Assembly (NCBI RefSeq): GCF_900112475.1 | Contig: NZ_FOLW01000005.1 | Span: forward strand, 124,001 to 188,000 | Length of the DNA: 64,000 bases | Reading direction: 5' to 3' | Origin: Pragia fontium DSM 5563 = ATCC 49100 | Lineage (GTDB): Bacteria; Pseudomonadota; Gammaproteobacteria; Enterobacterales; Enterobacteriaceae | Part shown: piece by piece, positions 8,820 to 16,569 of the stretch | Layout: each line of letters opens with the position of its first letter | Position numbering within the stretch: the stretch's first letter is position 1 | The notes under the pieces: model-generated | What the model saw: the letters and a program-made list of their open reading frames with translations, nothing else | Told to the model about the DNA's origin: nothing | Database searches by the model: none | Translations under genes and position numbers: made by a program

Positions 8820-9425
8820 CTATAGCTGGCTATCCTGACTAATCTCATCCAGCGACAGGCTGAAACTAGGCACAAATACTTTAATAAAGTATTCCATTTC
8901 CGGGCTATGGCGTAGCTTAAGGGTTTTTTCCAGCCGCTGTTTAGCCAGTTTAAACTCTTTATTTCCCGCAGACAGTTCTTCTAAGCTCTTCAGATAAGCG
9001 CACAGGGCATCAGCCTGTTTCACAACCAGTTTTTCATCTTCGTTGTAATAATCGTCATCCAGAATAGCGCGGAAATCCTGCTGAATTTCTTCCGGTAACA
9101 TCTCAATTAGTTTGAGTTGGGCGACTTTTTCAATTTTCTTATATTCATGGGCAATCTGCGGATTGTAGTACTTGATTGGCGTCGGCATATCGCCGGTCAG
9201 GACTTCGCTAGCATCGTGATACATCGCTAATAGCGCCACCCGATCGGGACTTAGATTACCGTTGAACTTACGGTTTTTAATTACTGCTAACGCATGGGCA
9301 ACAAAGGCTACTTGTAAACTATGTTCAGAGACGTTTTCAGTACGCACATTTCGCATCAGAGGCCAGCGACTAATCAGTTTCAGTCGGGATAAATAGGCAA
9401 AAAAATGACTTTGGTTCTGGCTCAT
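8820..9425 (-). CDS. yfbR: 5'-deoxynucleotidase YfbR
   Basis: A cytosolic HD-domain phosphohydrolase that dephosphorylates deoxyribonucleoside 5'-monophosphates. The HD metal ligands are visible: His in [12 protein letters not shown], the YHDASEV His-Asp pair, and Asp in [17 protein letters not shown]. The product aligns along its whole length with E. coli YfbR (199 aa), ending [11 protein letters not shown] start it at the ATG at 9425 (MSQNQSHFF, 201 aa): GAGG sits at a good distance. An in-frame GTG nine bases upstream would overlap that ribosome site. Confidence 0.94.
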   Translation of the reverse strand: MSQNQSHFFAYLSRLKLISRWPLMRNVRTENVSEHSLQVAFVAHALAVIKNRKFNGNLSPDRVALLAMYHDASEVLTGDMPTPIKYYNPQIAHEYKKIEKVAQLKLIEMLPEEIQQDFRAILDDDYYNEDEKLVVKQADALCAYLKSLEELSAGNKEFKLAKQRLEKTLKLRHSPEMEYFIKVFVPSFSLSLDEISQDSQL

Positions 9426-9537
9426 GATGGGCACCTCAGTAGGTATAAAACAGGGCTAGATTGTGGGGAGTTATTGCGCAGAGTGCAAACTGAATATGTG
9501 AATATTTTTAACTGGTGGGGGAATCAAGAAATGTATA

Positions 9538-9560
9538 TGGCGGTGAAAAGCTCACCGCCA
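9538..9560 (-). terminator. Hairpin after alaA
   Basis: TGGCGGTGA, five-base loop, TCACCGCCA: a strong GC-rich 9-bp stem 11 bases beyond the alaA stop. The tail on the minus strand (TATACATTT) is only weakly U-rich. Confidence 0.55.
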
Positions 9561-9571
9561 AAGCGAACAGA

Positions 9572-11068
9572 TTATGCTTGCTTATAGGTCTCAAGGAATT
9601 TGGCAAACTTACCAATCGCCATTTCCAGTTCGTCTACCCGAGGTAAGGTAACGATACGCACATGGTCAGGGTATGGCCAGTTAAAGCCGGAGCCCTGAAC
9701 CAGCAGAACTTTCTGTTGTAATAACAGGTCAAGCACCATTTTTTGGTCGTTATGAATATTAAAACGTTTAGCGTCAATTTTTGGGAACATATACAGCGCA
9801 CCTTTCGGCTTCACGCAGGATACACCTGGTATATCATTAATTAATTCCCAAGCGCGGTTGCGCTGTTCATACAGACGGCCACCCGGTTGAATAAATTCAT
9901 TGATACTCTGATAGCCGCCAATTGCCGTTTGGATAGCGTGTTGCATTGGCACGTTAGCACACAGACGCATCGAGGCCAGCATTTCCAGACCTTCGATATA
10001 GCCTTTAGCGTGTCCTTTCGGGCCACTTAGCACCATCCAACCTTGACGGAAACCAGCAACGCGATAGGTTTTAGACAAACCATTAAAGGTTACGGTCAAT
10101 AGATCTGGTGCCAGTGCTGCAATAGAGTGGTGCTGGGCATCATCATAAAGAATCTTGTCGTAGATTTCGTCGGCAAAAATAATCAGGTTATGTTCACGGG
10201 CAATCTGAACGATCTCTAACAGTAATTCTTTGCTGTAAACCGCACCCGTTGGGTTGTTAGGGTTAATAATGACAATACCGCGGGTACGTGGAGTAATCTT
10301 TTTACGAATATCATCCAGATCTGGGAACCAGTCAGATTCTTCATCACACATATAGTGAACGGCGTTACCACCGGAAAGAGATACCGCTGCGGTCCATAAT
10401 GGGTAATCCGGTGCAGGGATGAGCATTTCATCGCCCATATTAAGCAGAGCCTGCATCGCCTGAACAATCAGTTCTGATACACCATTACCGATATAGATAT
10501 CTTCAACGGTGATATCCATAATGCCCTGTGCTTGATAATGCTGCATGATCGCTTTACGAGCAGAGTACAGACCTTTTGAGTCGCTATAGCCCTGAGCGGT
10601 TGGCAAATTACGGATAACGTCTACCAGAATTTCATCCGGCGCTTCAAAACCAAACGGAGCCGGGTTACCAATATTCAGCTTAAGGACTTTGTTACCTTCC
10701 TCTTCCAAGCGTTTAGCTTCTTTCAGCACTGGACCACGAATGTCATAGCAGACATTATCCAGCTTTCTGGATTTTTCAACGGTCTTATGACCGGCAGCAT
10801 CAACGGTAACGGTAGGGGCGATCTTTGGTGTGGTCAGACTTTGCTCGGCTGCATCCAACATAGCGTTAACCATCGGATCATTGTTCGGCTGCTCAACCTG
10901 ATTCTCTTCTGATGCGACGATAATACCCGTATTATCAGATAGTAGACGCAACGTCGCCCCGGAAGCAAAAGCTGGAGCCGCATCCAACAGCTCTTTCTTT
11001 AAACGCAGAGCCTGTGAATTACCGCTTTTAAAAGAGGTTAGATCGATCCACTCGTTTGAAACCGTCAT
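9572..11068 (-). CDS. alaA: Alanine aminotransferase AlaA with N-terminal AbrB/VapB-like domain
   Basis: A PLP-dependent glutamate-pyruvate aminotransferase. From residue ~95 onward (KSRKLDNVCYDIRGPVLKEA) it matches E. coli AlaA (405 aa) closely, including INPNNPTGA, FADEIYDKILYD and the PLP lysine in GLSKTYRVAGFRQGW (~333). Before this lies an extra ~95-residue segment absent from E. coli. Residues ~5-52 (DLTSFKSGNSQALRLKKELLD...LRLLSDNTGIIVAS) look like the swapped-hairpin DNA-binding domain of VapB/MazE/AbrB antitoxins, whose hallmark is FKSGNSQAVRLPKE. A polar linker (~53-94) joins them. Start chosen at ATG 11068, which has AAGGCGG upstream; an ATG ten codons earlier overlaps the promoter region. 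The fusion is seen in one frame; DNA binding is inferred. Confidence 0.9.
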   Translation of the reverse strand: MTVSNEWIDLTSFKSGNSQALRLKKELLDAAPAFASGATLRLLSDNTGIIVASEENQVEQPNNDPMVNAMLDAAEQSLTTPKIAPTVTVDAAGHKTVEKSRKLDNVCYDIRGPVLKEAKRLEEEGNKVLKLNIGNPAPFGFEAPDEILVDVIRNLPTAQGYSDSKGLYSARKAIMQHYQAQGIMDITVEDIYIGNGVSELIVQAMQALLNMGDEMLIPAPDYPLWTAAVSLSGGNAVHYMCDEESDWFPDLDDIRKKITPRTRGIVIINPNNPTGAVYSKELLLEIVQIAREHNLIIFADEIYDKILYDDAQHHSIAALAPDLLTVTFNGLSKTYRVAGFRQGWMVLSGPKGHAKGYIEGLEMLASMRLCANVPMQHAIQTAIGGYQSINEFIQPGGRLYEQRNRAWELINDIPGVSCVKPKGALYMFPKIDAKRFNIHNDQKMVLDLLLQQKVLLVQGSGFNWPYPDHVRIVTLPRVDELEMAIGKFAKFLETYKQA

Positions 11069-11088
11069 GCTATACCGCCTTAATAAAA

Positions 11089-11218
11089 TGTATATCATCC
11101 TGTATATTGCAAAATCCTACTACTGGATATACAAATTGACAAGGGATTGTTTGCTTTTATCGAAGAAAAAGAATGGCTCTGCATTTTTAGCGGATTAACG
11201 ACTGGGATGTATATACAT
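11089..11218. promoter_or_regulatory. Cluster of TGTATAT sites around the alaA promoter
   Basis: TGTATAT occurs at 11089-11095 and 11101-11107 (plus strand), as its complement at 11127-11133, and twice within the perfect palindrome ATGTATATACAT at 11207-11218. The copy at 11127 lies inside the promoter spacer. This is the arrangement expected for a repressor operator. The obvious candidate binder is the AbrB-like N-terminal domain of AlaA itself (inference). Confidence 0.4.
11114..11142 (-). promoter_or_regulatory. Predicted sigma-70 promoter of alaA
   Basis: Reading the minus strand: -35 TTGTCA (11142-11137), a 17-bp spacer, and -10 TAGGAT (11119-11114). Transcription would start about 35-40 bases before the chosen ATG. 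The spacer contains one TGTATAT element. Confidence 0.5.
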
Positions 11219-11318
11219 AATTGGCTAGCAAATTAGGGGGTAAAGCGGTTTTTAAACAATAAAACAATCTGTGTTAGGTTGATGATTAACTTACTTTAAT
11301 ACACTCAATCGGCGGGAG

Positions 11319-11364
11319 GGAATGGCGTGGGGGTCGTAGCAGCCGGAGTGCCCGTAGCCATTCC
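11319..11364. other. Long-loop inverted repeat in the alaA-brnQ gap
   Basis: GGAATGGC (11319-11326) is repeated inverted as GCCATTCC (11357-11364), around a G-rich loop of about 30 bases. No gene is convincing in 11220-11494. The element might be a decayed repeat or a structured RNA; I have no family for it. Confidence 0.3.
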
Positions 11365-11494
11365 AGGCACGACGCATTTTGGTATCGAGTACTAATTGTC
11401 TTCCTGCGGAGCAACTAGAACAATGTTTACGTTACCCCATCAAGACGAGTTCCAGTAATGACATGAGTCACATCCACCATTATTTAACTGGACC

Positions 11495-11528
11495 GGTCAA
11501 AAATATAAGGCAGCGTTTCCGCTGCCTT
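11495..11528 (-). terminator. Rho-independent terminator of brnQ
   Basis: On the minus strand AAGGCAGCG, loop GAAA, CGCTGCCTT, then TATATTTTT: a 9-bp GC-rich stem with a tetraloop and a U-rich tail, 20 bases past the brnQ stop. Confidence 0.88.
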
Positions 11529-11548
11529 AATCAAAAACAACAACCAGA

Positions 11549-12922
11549 TTACTTAATATCAGCCTGCTTTTTACTTGCAGGTATCAGAAATACCAACACC
11601 ATAACAATAGCGGTCGGTATCATCCACGCCATACCTTGCTCAGCAAGCGGCATATATTTAGTTTGGCCATCCAACAGACCTTTAACCCAAGCAACGTTCT
11701 GTAAAGCAGAAATACCACGCATACCGTCTAACAGACTGAAAATCAGTGCGACAAACATTACGGTACGGAAAGCATATTTAGGATTAGGTAACCAACGACG
11801 AAGGAATGTTAGTACCACCAGAGCTATAGTCAGGGGATAGAGGGCCAACAGAACCGGTACCGATAAGGCAATTAACTGGCTCAACCCAACGTTAGCAACT
11901 AACGCACAGATGATGCATAGCACAATAACCCACTGACGATAGCGCAGCGGCGTTAAGGTTGAGAAGTAATCAGCACAGGCGCTGACTAAACCAACCGCAG
12001 TGGTCAAACAGGCTAATAACACAACGCCGGAAAGAATCCACTGGCCTGGTTGTCCAAACAGAGCTTGCACATAAGCGGCCAGCACTACACCGCCATTTGC
12101 CGCGCCGGGTGCGACGGTTGAAGAGGTTGCACCCAACCAGAAGAGTGAAATATAAACAAATGCCAGTCCGGCTGCGGCGATAAAGCCAGCGATAACCAGA
12201 TATTTATAGGTGGCTTTCTGTTCAGTAACGCCTTTACCACGCAATACATCGACCAGCAACATACCAAACATCAGGGCAGCAAAAGTGTCCATGGTGTTAT
12301 AACCACCGATAAAACCTTTGGAGAAGGCGGTATCTTGGTAACTGGCAACGGGGGCGGCCAACTCACCCTGCGGAGCGACCAACACGCCGATAGCCAGACA
12401 AATCAGTAGCAGGAACAGCGCAGGCGTCAGGATTTTACCGATATTATCGATCAGTTTACCGCGGCTCCATGAAAACATCAGGGTCACAATAAAGAACAGC
12501 GTTGTTACCATCGCTTGAGTTTTATCCAGCTTAATACTGTCAGACAAAACTAATTGGTTATCGCCGCCAAAAGTACCAAATAGCGGTTTGATAGCCATTT
12601 CATAAGCGACGAGTCCAGTACGTGGGGTCGCAAAAGCAGGACCGATAATAATAAACAGCAGTACGGCGGCAAAAGTACCGGTGCCTCTTGGTAAATCCTT
12701 AGTCATCGATGGCAGGCCACCGCCAACGCTAGCAACGGCAATAATCGAGATAAGAGGAAGACCTACGGCGGTGAGTAGAAAACCAGACATCGCTGAAAGA
12801 ACATTGGTACCTGCCAATTGACCTTCCAGAGGAGGGAAAATAATGTTACCGGCACCTAAGAAGAAAGCGAAAGTCATCAAACCTAAACCAATGGTATCGG
12901 CTCGGCTTAAACGCTGGGTCAT
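11549..12922 (-). CDS. brnQ: Branched-chain amino acid transporter BrnQ (LIVCS family)
   Basis: An inner-membrane Na+-coupled carrier for leucine, isoleucine and valine. The 457-residue protein has about 12 hydrophobic segments. It opens with the family signature FAFFLGAGNIIFPPLEGQLAG and carries ARTGLVAYE-type (TPRTGLVAYEMAI) and GGYNTMDTFAALMFG motifs. Slightly longer than E. coli BrnQ (439 aa). In E. coli brnQ lies elsewhere (near phoR-proY); here it sits between alaA and nuo, fitting a theme of pyruvate-family amino acids. Downstream terminator and an upstream ARG-box-like palindrome are listed separately. Confidence 0.94.
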   Translation of the reverse strand: MTQRLSRADTIGLGLMTFAFFLGAGNIIFPPLEGQLAGTNVLSAMSGFLLTAVGLPLISIIAVASVGGGLPSMTKDLPRGTGTFAAVLLFIIIGPAFATPRTGLVAYEMAIKPLFGTFGGDNQLVLSDSIKLDKTQAMVTTLFFIVTLMFSWSRGKLIDNIGKILTPALFLLLICLAIGVLVAPQGELAAPVASYQDTAFSKGFIGGYNTMDTFAALMFGMLLVDVLRGKGVTEQKATYKYLVIAGFIAAAGLAFVYISLFWLGATSSTVAPGAANGGVVLAAYVQALFGQPGQWILSGVVLLACLTTAVGLVSACADYFSTLTPLRYRQWVIVLCIICALVANVGLSQLIALSVPVLLALYPLTIALVVLTFLRRWLPNPKYAFRTVMFVALIFSLLDGMRGISALQNVAWVKGLLDGQTKYMPLAEQGMAWMIPTAIVMVLVFLIPASKKQADIK

Positions 12923-13029
12923 GAGTTATTCCTTGTCGTACAAAAACCAGTAATAGATTGATTAGATTAATAAACAATCAATTCAGTGACCGGTTTCTAA
13001 TAGTTTATTATGCAGTAACCCACTCTTTA

Positions 13030-13064
13030 TGAATTTAAATTCACTTTTCTTGAATAAAGTGAAT
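13030..13064. promoter_or_regulatory. ARG-box-like palindrome upstream of brnQ
   Basis: TGAATTTAAATTCA (13030-13043) fits the ArgR half-box pair TGAATWWWWATTCA exactly. A second TGAAT begins 21 bases later (13051), the usual spacing of tandem ARG boxes, but its right half does not match. The same stretch also forms a 9-bp stem (ATTCACTTT / AAAGTGAAT, 13039-13064). It lies about 110 bp upstream of brnQ. ArgR control is a guess from the motif. Confidence 0.35.
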
Positions 13065-13374
13065 TATTCCTCTCCTGAGAGTAAAAATTTCAGTGGATTA
13101 CTATTCGAAGTGGATACTCTATGATTGACAGGTTTTACGCAAGCCTTTTAGCATAAAATATATGATTATTTGGTGAGAAAAGGATTTTATTAGAGTTATG
13201 AACTGGTTTTTTTGTTTTTACTGGCTTTTGTGATTGGTTTTTTGATTTTATACGTTGGTATTTAAGGTAAGTTATACCATTAATAGTGGATTTGATTGCT
13301 AGTTTAGTGAAGAGAGTGAGTGAAAATTAGCCAAATTAGTCATTTTATTCATCAATAAAGGGAATTGGGCATAA

Positions 13375-13494
13375 ATGTATATGGTTTATCACACTGATAA
13401 ATACCCTAAACATAATTATAAGCATTCTTTTGGCTGGACGGTTTTAGCGGTTACCGGAGCAGTTTTAGCCATCGCTACCGTATCACTATTTTAG
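13375..13494 (+). CDS. Possible 39-residue single-pass membrane protein
   Basis: An ATG at 13375 opens a 39-codon frame that ends TAG at 13494. The first half is hydrophilic and rich in Tyr, His and Lys (MYMVYHTDKYPKHNYKH); the second is one hydrophobic helix (SFGWTVLAVTGAVLAIATVSLF). AGGGAA lies 11 bases upstream, somewhat far. Soluble-tail-plus-one-helix is the shape of many enterobacterial small membrane proteins, but I do not recognise this one. It stands alone in the 694-bp gap between brnQ and the glycosyltransferase. Confidence 0.42.
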   Translation: MYMVYHTDKYPKHNYKHSFGWTVLAVTGAVLAIATVSLF

Positions 13495-13616
13495 GATGGT
13501 TAAACAAACGGTATTAACGATGACGGCTGCGGCCATCGTTAATCTGGTGATGACATCTATATTATCTTGGATAATGATATCTGAGGAGTATGTAGGATAT
13601 TAAAACCCCAGGCTGT

Positions 13617-14711
13617 TTAGTGTCGGGATTTTTTTATTGATTCTATCAGTGCTGCTTTAAAACGAGGAAAATAGTGTTCATCATAAAATTTCTGGATTGA
13701 GTTTTTGATAGCCAAGGATTCTGGTAGTATTTTTCCATCAACAATACTTTGTAGAATATGTTGTAAATGTTGGAGATCGCCTGGTTGGTAGACTTCGCCA
13801 TTAACATGTTCAATGATAATGTCTTCCGGCCCGGTAGGGCAGTTTGAGCTAACAAAATAAATTCCTCGTGACATGGCTTCACCAATAGTCATACTGAACC
13901 CTTCATAAGCTGATGTCATTACTTGGGTTGTAACCATTTTTATTGATTGATTAATATATTCCCAAGGTGATGCTTGCCATCCGTGCCAGGTCACTTTTTC
14001 TGCGATACCTAAACTTAGGGCGTAGTGTTTACAGCGCTCCAGATCGGCTCCATCTCCCACAACATCTAAAGACCAATCACCTTTTATATGAGCAAGCGTA
14101 TCTAACAGATCTTTAATTCTCTTTTGCTCTTCAAATAAAATCCGCCCTAGATAGAGGAATGTGGTTCCAGCTGTTGGCCGGGGAATCGTGATACAGCTCT
14201 TACTGGTTGGATTGAAAATAGTATCGATTTTTTGAGCTGGAATTCCCATGTTTTGTAATTGTCGTGCGATACCTGAACTAATTGCCAAGTGTGCGTCTGC
14301 ACAGCGGTAATAGTCGGGGCGATAGATACAATCAAGAGTATAGTGCCCCCATGATATCAATGGAATTTGCTTAAATAAAAATTTTCTCGATAAATCAGAT
14401 AAATAGCAAGATAGGGGATCCAGCGCAATAATAACGTCTGGTTGATAGCGTTTTACTTGCCTGGCAAGAGATAAACTAATACTCCAACGTTTTAATTTAT
14501 TATTGGAAATCTTTGATGTAAGAGAAATATTATCATTGTTCCCTAGCCATGCTTTGTTTTCTACCCCATTACCATGATTAATAAAGCATAATTTTATTTT
14601 TATTTCTGGGTTATCACGTTGTAGAAAGTCAATGACCGCCCTGACTACTGTTTCTGTACCGCCAAAACCAGAAAGAGCATTACTTACAATGATTATTTTA
14701 TTGATGTCCAT
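13617..14711 (-). CDS. WaaB/RfaB-like GT4 glycosyltransferase (LPS core type)
   Basis: A 364-residue cytosolic glycosyltransferase. It resembles E. coli WaaB (LPS 1,6-galactosyltransferase) throughout: SGFGGTETVVRAVIDF, DAHLAISSGIARQL, FLYLGRILFEEQKRIKDLLD, VVGDGADLERC, WHGWQASPWEYI, and the retaining GT4 motif in SAYEGFSMTIGEAMSRGI. A role in lipopolysaccharide outer-core assembly is likely, but donor and acceptor cannot be read. It is a single gene far from any other waa gene visible here, and is visibly more AT-rich than its neighbours, suggesting transfer. It occupies the place where lrhA stands upstream of nuo in E. coli. Confidence 0.86.
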   Translation of the reverse strand: MDINKIIIVSNALSGFGGTETVVRAVIDFLQRDNPEIKIKLCFINHGNGVENKAWLGNNDNISLTSKISNNKLKRWSISLSLARQVKRYQPDVIIALDPLSCYLSDLSRKFLFKQIPLISWGHYTLDCIYRPDYYRCADAHLAISSGIARQLQNMGIPAQKIDTIFNPTSKSCITIPRPTAGTTFLYLGRILFEEQKRIKDLLDTLAHIKGDWSLDVVGDGADLERCKHYALSLGIAEKVTWHGWQASPWEYINQSIKMVTTQVMTSAYEGFSMTIGEAMSRGIYFVSSNCPTGPEDIIIEHVNGEVYQPGDLQHLQHILQSIVDGKILPESLAIKNSIQKFYDEHYFPRFKAALIESIKKSRH

Positions 14712-15389
14712 GTAACATTGACCTTGGGGGAATGCAGTATGCTTTTATTTTGTGGCAATATGATTGTCATCAAGAGTGAGTTAGTCAAGTAAAACAGGGC
14801 GTAATTCAGCCTCATCTTATACCAATGCTTCTATATTGAGTGGTTATCACTTGTCAGATAATTACCAGTAATGTTACTACGGTGTGAACACGTCTTAACG
14901 GTGCTATTCATTTCTCTTAGAATTATTTCCAATAGTGATAGTTTTAGTTATGCCAAGCATTTCTTTGCGATCAGGCGTAGAAAGCGGATAATAGAAAACG
15001 AGGCACTATAGATATGCCTGATTTAGGCTAAAAATGTTTCATGATGTGCTCTACATCAAAGAAAAACTTCTTGTGCAATGGTGGTAAAAATATCTATTTC
15101 TGTCAGAATAGTCGTTTGATTGGGTTCAGTTATTTCTCAGCTGACTCGATTTAGTTAGATCGGCTGTTTTTATCTCTGTTTTGTGATTTGTATTAGAAAA
15201 TGTTTTGTCGATGTTGATAGAATGTTGTGAAAAAGAGTGAAGCTCCACGCTAATCATTGCGTAAGACAATGAACCTGAAGATGTTTTAGGTACGGACGTT
15301 TTATCTCCCTTTTAATTGTCGTAGTCATCGGATTGGCTCCCTGAGAACAACCCGGTAAATACTATTTTTTTAAAGAGTAGTAAGAGCAT
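14712..15389 (+). promoter_or_regulatory. Long nuo upstream region
   Basis: 678 bp without a convincing gene, upstream of nuoA. A long regulatory region is usual for nuo, which in E. coli responds to ArcA, NarL and FNR. An inverted repeat TGATGT-GCTCT-ACATCA lies at 15042-15058. The region from about 15170 is AT-rich and is followed by a leader of about 150 bases. I could not pick one promoter with confidence. Confidence 0.45.
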
Positions 15390-15812
15390 ATGCCTACAAG
15401 TACTGAAGTCGCCGCCCATCATTGGGCTTTTGCCGTATTTATTGTTGTTGCACTGGGCCTTTGTGCCGTCATGTTAACTGCAGCTTATTTCCTTGGCGGT
15501 CGCGCCAGAGCAAGAACAAAGAATACGCCTTATGAATCAGGTATTGACGCAGTCGGATCCGCGCGTTTGCGCCTCTCCGCTAAGTTTTATCTGGTTGCCA
15601 TGTTTTTCGTTATCTTCGATGTAGAAGCCCTGTATCTGTTCGCTTGGTCCGTATCTGTGCGTGAAAGCGGCTGGATTGGCTTTATCGAAGCTGCCATTTT
15701 CATTTTTGTTCTGTTAGCCGGATTATTTTATCTGGTGCGCATCGGTGCGCTGGATTGGACGCCACAGCGTTCTAAACGGCAGATCAAGAACAACCCCAGT
15801 AACTTGCAGTAA
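15390..15812 (+). CDS. nuoA: NADH-quinone oxidoreductase subunit A
   Basis: Small membrane-arm subunit of complex I, at the junction with the peripheral arm. The 140 residues contain three hydrophobic helices and the conserved [39 protein letters not shown], split here by its charged Glu/Asp pair. It is close to E. coli NuoA (147 aa), lacking a few N-terminal residues ([14 protein letters not shown]). First gene of a 13-gene operon; nuoB begins 14 bases after its stop. Confidence 0.97.
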   Translation: MPTSTEVAAHHWAFAVFIVVALGLCAVMLTAAYFLGGRARARTKNTPYESGIDAVGSARLRLSAKFYLVAMFFVIFDVEALYLFAWSVSVRESGWIGFIEAAIFIFVLLAGLFYLVRIGALDWTPQRSKRQIKNNPSNLQ

Positions 15813-15826
15813 AGCGAGGCTTGAAG

Positions 15827-16501
15827 ATGAAATATACGCTCACTCGCGTAGATCTTGACGGTGAAAACGACCGTTATCCGCTACAAAAACAGGAAATTGT
15901 CACCGATCCCCTGGAACAAGATGCCCATAAAGGCATTTTCATGGGCAAGCTCGATAATGCCCTTCATGATGTGGTGAACTGGGGGCGTAAAAACTCTCTT
16001 TGGCCTTTTAACTTTGGCCTCTCCTGTTGCTATGTAGAAATGGTGACCTCTTTTACCGCCGTTCATGACGTTTCTCGCTTTGGTGCAGAAGTATTGCGTG
16101 CTTCTCCGCGTCAGGCTGACTTTATGGTGGTGGCCGGTACCTGTTTCGTAAAAATGGCTCCGGTTATCCAGCGCTTATACGATCAGATGCTGGAACCTAA
16201 ATGGGTTATCTCCATGGGTGCCTGTGCTAACTCCGGCGGTATGTACGACATTTATTCAGTTGTTCAAGGCGTTGATAAATTTATTCCGGTTGATGTGTAT
16301 ATTCCCGGTTGTCCGCCTCGTCCGGAAGCCTATATGCAGGCTCTGCTGTTATTACGTGATTCTATCGGTCAGGAACGTCGTCCGCTTTCATGGGTTGTCG
16401 GTGAGCAGGGCGTTTATCGTAAAGAGATGCAGTCAGAAAAAGAACGCAAACGCGCTGAGCGTATTGCTGTAACAAATCTGCGTACCCCTGACGAAATTTA
16501 A
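15827..16501 (+). CDS. nuoB: NADH-quinone oxidoreductase subunit B
   Basis: Peripheral-arm subunit carrying cluster N2, the last iron-sulphur centre before quinone. Ligands are visible: the adjacent cysteines in GLSCCYVEM, then [11 protein letters not shown] and [11 protein letters not shown]. Start set at ATG 15827 ([14 protein letters not shown], 224 aa) because GAGG lies 7-8 bases upstream. A TTG six bases earlier gives MKMKYT and has poorer spacing. E. coli NuoB is 220 aa and starts MDYTLTR. A 68-bp gap follows before nuoCD. Confidence 0.97.
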   Translation: MKYTLTRVDLDGENDRYPLQKQEIVTDPLEQDAHKGIFMGKLDNALHDVVNWGRKNSLWPFNFGLSCCYVEMVTSFTAVHDVSRFGAEVLRASPRQADFMVVAGTCFVKMAPVIQRLYDQMLEPKWVISMGACANSGGMYDIYSVVQGVDKFIPVDVYIPGCPPRPEAYMQALLLLRDSIGQERRPLSWVVGEQGVYRKEMQSEKERKRAERIAVTNLRTPDEI

Positions 16502-16569
16502 TCCGTGTGAATCAGCATGATTAAGTAAACACCAGAATTTTATTTGAGTAATGAGCGGCGAAAACAATT

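Noticed and set aside
9531-9539. Additional TGTATAT copies at 9532 and 13376
   Set aside because: Isolated copies are expected by chance at this base composition; only the cluster at the alaA promoter is notable.
11379-11840. Plus-strand 153-codon frame antisense to brnQ
   Set aside because: Mostly the complement of a well-supported brnQ and its terminator; composition is not protein-like.
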